Assembly (NCBI RefSeq): GCF_001667775.1
Contig: NZ_LZJI01000187.1
Location: 1-36,039, forward strand
Source: Mycobacterium sp. E1747
GTDB lineage: Bacteria > Actinomycetota > Actinomycetes > Mycobacteriales > Mycobacteriaceae
Length of the DNA stretch: 36,039 nt
Direction of reading: 5' to 3'
Below, piece after piece: positions 31,368 to 36,039 of this stretch. Every line of letters begins with the position of its first letter. Position 1 is the first letter of the stretch. A program made the translations under genes and the position numbers. The notes under the pieces were generated by a model that made no database searches, had not been told where the DNA came from, and saw nothing but the letters and a program-made list of their open reading frames with translations.

Positions 31368-33113
31368 ATGCACGTGTCTGGTACCCCATTTCCGGTCCTG
31401 CTGCGTAAGCGTGCCAGCCTGCAGCCCGACGACGTGGCATACACGTTTGTCGACTACGAGAAGGACTGGGCCGGCGTCGCCGAGAGCTTGACGTGGCCCC
31501 AGCTGTATCGGCGAGTGCGCAACGTCGCGCGTGAGCTCAGGAATGCCGCCGCACCCGGCGACCGCGCGGTGATATTGGCGCCCCAGGGGCTCGACTACGT
31601 CGTCGCCTTCCTGGGCGCGCTGGAGGCCGGGATCATCGCGGTTCCCCTTTCGCTGCCGATGGGCGGCGTCGCCGATGAACGCATCGATTCGGTGCTGCGC
31701 GACGCGTCGCCGAGCGCGGTTCTCACCACGTCCTCCGCCGGGGCCGATGTCACCAGGTACGTCGCGCGCCCGCCCAGCGAGCCCGCCCTGTCGATCATCG
31801 AGATCGATTTGCTCGACCTGGACGCTCCGGCTCGGTTCGATACCGGGGAGCACAACTACCAGAGCACCGCGTATTTGCAATACACCTCCGGATCGACCCG
31901 TCAGCCGGCCGGAGTGATGATTTCCTATCCCAACCTTCAGGCCAATTACAAGCTGACGATGGCCGCCTGTTTTCCGCGAAGCGGAGGCGTTGCACCGCCG
32001 GACCACACGATTGTGACGTGGGCGCCCTTCTTCCACGACTTGGGTTTGGTGATGGGCGTGTGCACGCCGGTGCTGTCGGGATGCCGTTCGGTCCTCATCA
32101 GCCCGGGTGCTTTCCTGGAGCGCCCGGCCCGGTGGATGCAGTTGCTGGCCTCCTATCCCAGCACCTCGACGGCTGCGCCCAACTTCGCTCTGGACCTGGC
32201 GGCCCGCAGGACAACGGACGAGGACATGGCCGGGCTTGACCTCGCCAACGTGATCGCCGTTATGCCCGGCGCCGAGCGGGTGCGCCCGGAAACGCTCAAG
32301 CGCTTTACGGAGCGGTTTGCCCCGTTCAATCTTTCTCCCGCGGCGGTCCGGTCCACCTACGGGCTTGCTGAAGCGACGCTGTACGTGTCGACCAGTGCGG
32401 AGGGGGAGCCACCAGAGATTGGTCACTTCGATTCCGAGCAACTCTCCGCGGGCCAGGCGAGGCGGTGCGAAAGCGAAACGGGCACAACACTTGTCGGGTA
32501 TCCAGCGCTGCAAGGCCCCACTGTGCGGATCGTCGATCCCGAGGCCCGTACCGAGTGCGCAGACGGAACGACCGGCGAGATATGGGTGCACGGCGGCAAC
32601 GTCAGCGCGGGTTATTGGCGCAAGCCTGAAGAGACTGAGCGCACCTTCGGCGGTGTGCTGGTTGAGCCGTCGGCCGGCACGCCCGAAGGCCCTTGGCTCA
32701 GGACCGGGGATCTGGGCTTCATCTCCGAGGGAGCGCTGTTCGTCGTCGGCCGCCTCAAGGATCTGCTGATCGTCTACGGGCGTAACCACGCTCCCGATGA
32801 CATCGAGGCGACGATCCAGGAGATCAGCAGGGGCCGGGTGGCGGCGATCGCCGTTCCCAATGACGGCGTGGACCAGCTTGTCGTCGTGATGGAGGTCAAG
32901 AAGCGGGGCGACTCGGAGGAAGACGTGATGCGCAAATTCGGCGTCATCAAGCGTGAAGTCACCTCGGCAATCTCGAACTCGCATAACCTGCGGGTCGCGG
33001 ATCTGGTCCTGGTGGACCCCGGTTCGATTCCGATCACCACCAGCGGCAAAATCAGGCGATCGGCCTGTGTGGGTCGATACCAGCGAAACGAATTCGCGCG
33101 CTTGGACGCTTAG
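31368..33113 (+). CDS. Long-chain fatty acyl-AMP ligase (FAAL, FadD28/FadD26-like)
   Basis: FAALs activate fatty acids as acyl-adenylates and load them onto a carrier domain of a polyketide synthase without forming CoA. The 581-residue product has [14 protein letters not shown] (170-183), the substrate-pocket region around [28 protein letters not shown], the hinge [18 protein letters not shown], and the C-terminal catalytic lysine in [11 protein letters not shown] (Lys561). It is closest in my memory to FadD28 and FadD26, which serve the DIM/PDIM synthases. ATG 31368 starts the family N-terminus; the longer open frame from 31185 runs back through the preceding gene. It lies 40 bp after the Rv2047c-like gene, so it probably belongs to the same operon and may supply the PKS starter. 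Confidence 0.94.
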   Translation: MHVSGTPFPVLLRKRASLQPDDVAYTFVDYEKDWAGVAESLTWPQLYRRVRNVARELRNAAAPGDRAVILAPQGLDYVVAFLGALEAGIIAVPLSLPMGGVADERIDSVLRDASPSAVLTTSSAGADVTRYVARPPSEPALSIIEIDLLDLDAPARFDTGEHNYQSTAYLQYTSGSTRQPAGVMISYPNLQANYKLTMAACFPRSGGVAPPDHTIVTWAPFFHDLGLVMGVCTPVLSGCRSVLISPGAFLERPARWMQLLASYPSTSTAAPNFALDLAARRTTDEDMAGLDLANVIAVMPGAERVRPETLKRFTERFAPFNLSPAAVRSTYGLAEATLYVSTSAEGEPPEIGHFDSEQLSAGQARRCESETGTTLVGYPALQGPTVRIVDPEARTECADGTTGEIWVHGGNVSAGYWRKPEETERTFGGVLVEPSAGTPEGPWLRTGDLGFISEGALFVVGRLKDLLIVYGRNHAPDDIEATIQEISRGRVAAIAVPNDGVDQLVVVMEVKKRGDSEEDVMRKFGVIKREVTSAISNSHNLRVADLVLVDPGSIPITTSGKIRRSACVGRYQRNEFARLDA

Positions 33114-33192
33114 CTCCTAGCTGGGGCTGCGCCGGGAGTTTCCTCGTCGTCTTCCTCGTGGTGGAGTTCCTTGGGACGATGAAGAGTCTTCG

Positions 33193-33210
33193 TGCAGAGC
33201 TGCCTCTGCA
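33193..33210. terminator. Hairpin between convergent FAAL and Pfa-like genes
   Basis: TGCAGAG (33193-33199) pairs perfectly with CTCTGCA (33204-33210) around a 4-nt loop, in the 106-bp gap between the converging genes. The symmetry would work on both strands. No T-tract follows on either side, so termination is a guess from position. Confidence 0.35.
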
Positions 33211-33219
33211 ATGTGTCTC

Positions 33220-35777
33220 CTATTGATCCCGGTGGATGGCGCCGCGCCACTCCACCGGGAGCGCATCTAAGGCGTCTTCCAGGCAGCCCCAGATCGCCTC
33301 GAGGCTGGGGGTGTCCGGCGTGGCGACCCGGTTCTCCACCGCGACGTTCGGCTCGTGTGGCGCCCCGCTGAACGGGGCAAGCGCGTTGATGGCGTCCATG
33401 ACACGACGTCGACGGTCAGCGTAGGCCCACGCGGTCAGTTCCTCGGGCATGATCGGCCGACCGAAGATATAGTCCTGCGCGGCATGGCGATACGGAACCT
33501 CGAGTTTGCGATCCACCGGTACTTGGGGCAAGCCTCCCGCGAAATACATCGGCACAATCGGCATTGACGCCTCGATCGCCATGTCCAGCAGCGTGGAGGT
33601 GAGCCGTTCGACCCGCTGACCGGCGCGGACGTGTCGAGTGCCGTCGGCATGCACCATGGCTGACGTCCCGTGGTTGGCGGCATCGCTCTTGATTTGGTCA
33701 ATCAGGCTGAAGAATTGCTGCGGATTGCGCTGATCGAAGTAACGGACATTGCCGAGCTTGTTGCCGTCGGTCGCGTCCAACAGTCGCAGAAGTTCACCGA
33801 TCCAACGGGTTTCGTGTTTGGCGTTGGCGATCGTGGTGACCCTGGTGTTCGTCAGCCAGGAGGCGATCGAGGTGCCCAGCAGAGATTCGACCTGCACCTG
33901 GTGGTTGCCCAGCAACAGCACTGGGCGGCCACGAACCGCCGCCGTCGCGGCGGGATCTGCGACGATGACGTGCCTGACATACCGAGACAGCAGCGCCCAA
34001 TGGAGAAGATCTCCGAATTCACCCGGCGATATCCGCAGTCTCTCGATCGACCAGCTGCGTACCGGTTGCCAGTCCGTGGCCAACGATGCGGTCGCGCGGT
34101 ACGCGCCCGCGTGCGGTTGCTCGACGTCGACGCGGACCCGCTCGAGCGGCAGGGCCGGACAGCTGACCTGCCCGCGGGCCACCCGCACCTGCGACGGGTG
34201 GATCGCGCTGTGGGCGGCGTCGGCGACAGCTTCTTTGATGGCGATATCGGCGATCAACGAATCGCCTTGGCTGCCGGTGCAGTAGATCGCTTGCAGCGTG
34301 CCTTTGAACCAGTCCACCGTTGCCGCCCGGGCGGAATCGAGCGTCATCACCCCAGGACCCACCCGGTCGCTCAACGACACGGCGGGCACCGCACGCGCCT
34401 CGGCGAGAAAAGCGCGTCGCTCGAGGCCGCTGATCCGGGCGAAAGGCCCCTTAGACAGCAGGATCTCGACCACGCGCAGGTTCGCCCACGGCTTGCCGGC
34501 GACGCTGAGCCACAGATCGATGACGGGCATGCGGGCCTCGACATCATCGAACCCGACGAATCGGGCCTCCACGTCCACCATTCCTTCGGCGGGCGCGTCG
34601 CCGTAGAACCGGGCCCACGTCACCCGATGCGGATATGCCACCGTCGGATCCGTGGCTTCCGAATGCGATTCGGTGTCCGAACCGTTGGTCCAGAAACTCA
34701 TCGCGGCGTGCGGGACGATGTGCAGCGCGCCGTCGAGCAGGCCCGGCTGCAGCCGGCCCGCCGGGACCTTGCACCGCCCCACCGCGAGCGTCCCGGCCGA
34801 GCCGTTACGGCCGATCCGGGCGCCGTCGATGAGCGTCGCGAACGAGGGACCGTGGAACAGCGTCCCGTCGTACGGGTTGGCAAAGGGCACTGCGTCTTTC
34901 AGCGGAGCAGGCACTGCCGGAACACCGTCGTAGTGGTCCGCGGTGACGATGACCGCCCGTGCCTGCGTTTCCCAGCGAGACAGCTCGGGTCTGGACGCGT
35001 CTCGCCATACTTCCAAGCGGCCCTGAAAGCGCCCGGGTTCGACCGGTTCGGCGACCACCCGGAGTTGCTTCGGTGAATCGATGACGATCCAGCGAAGGTC
35101 TCGCACGTCGGTGATCTCGACCACCTTGGCGCCGCCAGCGGCGCGCCCGGCGGCCTGCGCGAACAGGTCCAGCACCGACATCATCGGCAGCGACGGGATC
35201 ACATACGTCGGGCAGTGATCGGCGATCCAGGTGTCGCGCGCGGGATCGATGGTCGTCTCGAGCGTCCCGGTCCCGACGGCGGGATCGGATGTGCCCCCGA
35301 TCATGCGCATGCTGAGGTTGCTTGCGCTGTAAATGCGTTTGCCGTCAACCCACAATGAGCCCTCGGCAACTGCCAGGATGCCGTCGTCGGATCGGGTTAG
35401 GTGGGTGATCTCCACCTGCGACACGATCTGCTTGTTGGTGGGCACGACCTGGCCGCGATACCGCCAGGTGAGCGCGGTGTCCAGCGCCACCGGTTCGAAG
35501 CGCGCAGACAGGCCCGCTTCTTGGCCCAGGCCAAGGTCGAGCATCGCGAATTGTAGGAGTTGCACCAGCATCTCGACGCCGAGCGATCCGGGTTGAACGG
35601 GGTCTTGGTAGAAGTGGGCTTTGAAGAACCACTCCGCGGGATCGACGTCTTTTTCCGCGCGCCACTGGCCGAGGCCGGCGGCGCCGCCGGTGGGCCAACG
35701 GCCCGTCACCCGGTCGATCATCAACAGCATGGGATCGGCCAGCCGGGCACCCGCGCCGAAGAACTCGTCCGGGCGGG
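33220..35777 (-). CDS. Pfa-type PUFA-synthase-like protein, C-terminal part: FabA-like DH, PKS-like DH, acylglycerolphosphate acyltransferase
   Basis: Three domains are visible, in order. The first is a FabA-like hot-dog dehydratase with KAHFYQDPVQPGSLGVE (35578-35630), the PfaC form of the FabA active site. The second is a PKS-like dehydratase with DHCPTYVIPSLP (about 35190-35228), HGPSF and LLDGALH. The third is a PlsC/AGPAT domain with GNHQVQVES (about 33881-33908) and VHADGTRHV. The acyltransferase box reads H-x4-E instead of the usual H-x4-D. DH-DH-AGPAT is the C-terminal order known for myxobacterial Pfa3, so a KS-CLF-AT portion is expected upstream. The frame remains open to a TTG at 35886, but those 37 residues are antisense of fold-back sequence, so I end the genuine part at 35777. 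It converges on the FAAL gene. Confidence 0.85.
35701..35777. repeat. Left arm of a 77-bp perfect inverted repeat
   Basis: Every base of this segment is the reverse complement of 35963-36039; I checked it base by base. It encodes, on the - strand, residues RPDEFFGAG through MIDRVTG at the start of the genuine Pfa-like protein. Similarity stops sharply at 35777/35778. Confidence 0.98.
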
Positions 35778-35778
35778 T

Positions 35779-36039
35779 GGAACCATCATCGTGAGCTTCG
35801 ACGGCCACATCGAGGCGGACGACGGACCCGTCTACACGTTCACGACGGTGTTCGGATACTTTCCCCACGAGGCGTTGCAGCACCAAAACGGGCTTCCCGT
35901 AACGGAAGATCAGCGTTACCTCTTGGAGCTGCCCTGCGACGCTTCGGTCGTCGACCTACATGCCCGCCCGGACGAGTTCTTCGGCGCGGGTGCCCGGCTG
36001 GCCGATCCCATGCTGTTGATGATCGACCGGGTGACGGGC
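35779..36039 (+). CDS. Partial + strand frame encoding the same Pfa-like protein (fold-back copy)
   Basis: The frame is open from the inverted-repeat junction to the window end, 87 codons, with a possible GTG at 35791. It reads GTIIVSFDGHIEADDGPVY and then FGYFPHEALQHQNGLP and LLELPCDASVVDLHA. It runs directly into RPDEFFGAG and LMIDRVTG, the same residues encoded on the - strand at 35777-35701. The unique 60 or so residues look like real hot-dog-type protein from a Pfa/PfaC dehydratase region. They are therefore best read as the natural upstream part of the - strand gene, placed here in the wrong orientation. There is no sign of a gene start. It could instead be a second, head-to-head copy if the DNA beyond the window continues the repeat. 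Confidence 0.75.
35963..36039. repeat. Right arm of the 77-bp perfect inverted repeat, reaching the last base
   Basis: This arm matches 35777-35701 in reverse complement without a mismatch and ends exactly at the window edge, so the repeat may be longer. The spacer between the arms is 185 bp. Confidence 0.98.

Noticed and set aside
31251..32984. 577-codon open frame on the - strand opposite the FAAL gene
   Set aside because: Antisense shadow; the + strand has all adenylation motifs.
33670..35076. 468-codon open frame on the + strand opposite the Pfa-like gene
   Set aside because: Its translation is Arg/Gly/Asp/His-rich shadow sequence; the - strand frame has clear DH and AGPAT motifs.
35778..35886. 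N-terminal 37 residues of the - strand Pfa-like open frame, from a TTG start
   Set aside because: This stretch is the antisense of sequence that codes convincingly on the + strand, and it joins the protein at the inverted-repeat boundary.
1..36039. tRNA, rRNA, CRISPR array, insertion sequence or phage attachment site
   Set aside because: I looked for cloverleaf-like segments, spaced short repeats, transposase motifs and terminal repeats and saw none. The only exact long inverted repeat is the fold-back at the end.

Overview
The window is high-GC actinobacterial DNA. The gene content points to Mycobacterium, probably a slow grower: a mycobacterial division and cell-wall cluster, Wag31, SepF, and a Pks12-type polyketide synthase. 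I cannot name the species. Comparisons with M. tuberculosis rest on remembered proteins, not on alignments.

Positions 1-9330 hold the tail of the dcw cluster on the + strand: murF (5' end cut by the window edge), mraY, murD, ftsW, murG, murC and ftsQ. Most stops and starts overlap by 4 bp, so this is one translationally coupled unit that makes lipid II and starts septum assembly. After a 220-bp control region comes ftsZ, followed by pgeF, yggS, sepF, a yggT-family membrane gene, wag31 and a small membrane protein. Together these form the septal ring, tether it to the membrane and direct polar growth. A phosphoribosyltransferase gene on the opposite strand closes the conserved block.

After about 500 bp without a convincing gene, the content changes to lipid metabolism. 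A 12.6-kb gene encodes a bimodular, fully reducing type I PKS of the Pks12 (mycoketide synthase) type, whose AT domains are predicted to select methylmalonyl-CoA and then malonyl-CoA. It is followed at 2 bp by an Rv2047c-like SDR/PEP-mobile-domain protein, and 40 bp later by a fatty acyl-AMP ligase (FAAL). These three probably form an operon. Facing it on the - strand is the C-terminal part of a PUFA-synthase-like (Pfa) protein: a FabA-like dehydratase, a PKS-like dehydratase and an acylglycerolphosphate acyltransferase domain.

The pks12/Rv2047c pair does not have the flanks I remember from M. tuberculosis. It may therefore be a second copy or a rearranged locus that combines mycoketide-type, FAAL and PUFA-synthase-type enzymes.

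The last 340 bases are abnormal. Positions 35963-36039 are a perfect reverse complement of 35701-35777. The 185-bp spacer read on the + strand encodes what looks like the natural upstream part of the - strand protein. The window end is therefore a fold-back: either an inverted duplication or, more likely, an assembly or amplification chimera. The first 37 residues of the - strand open frame are not authentic protein.
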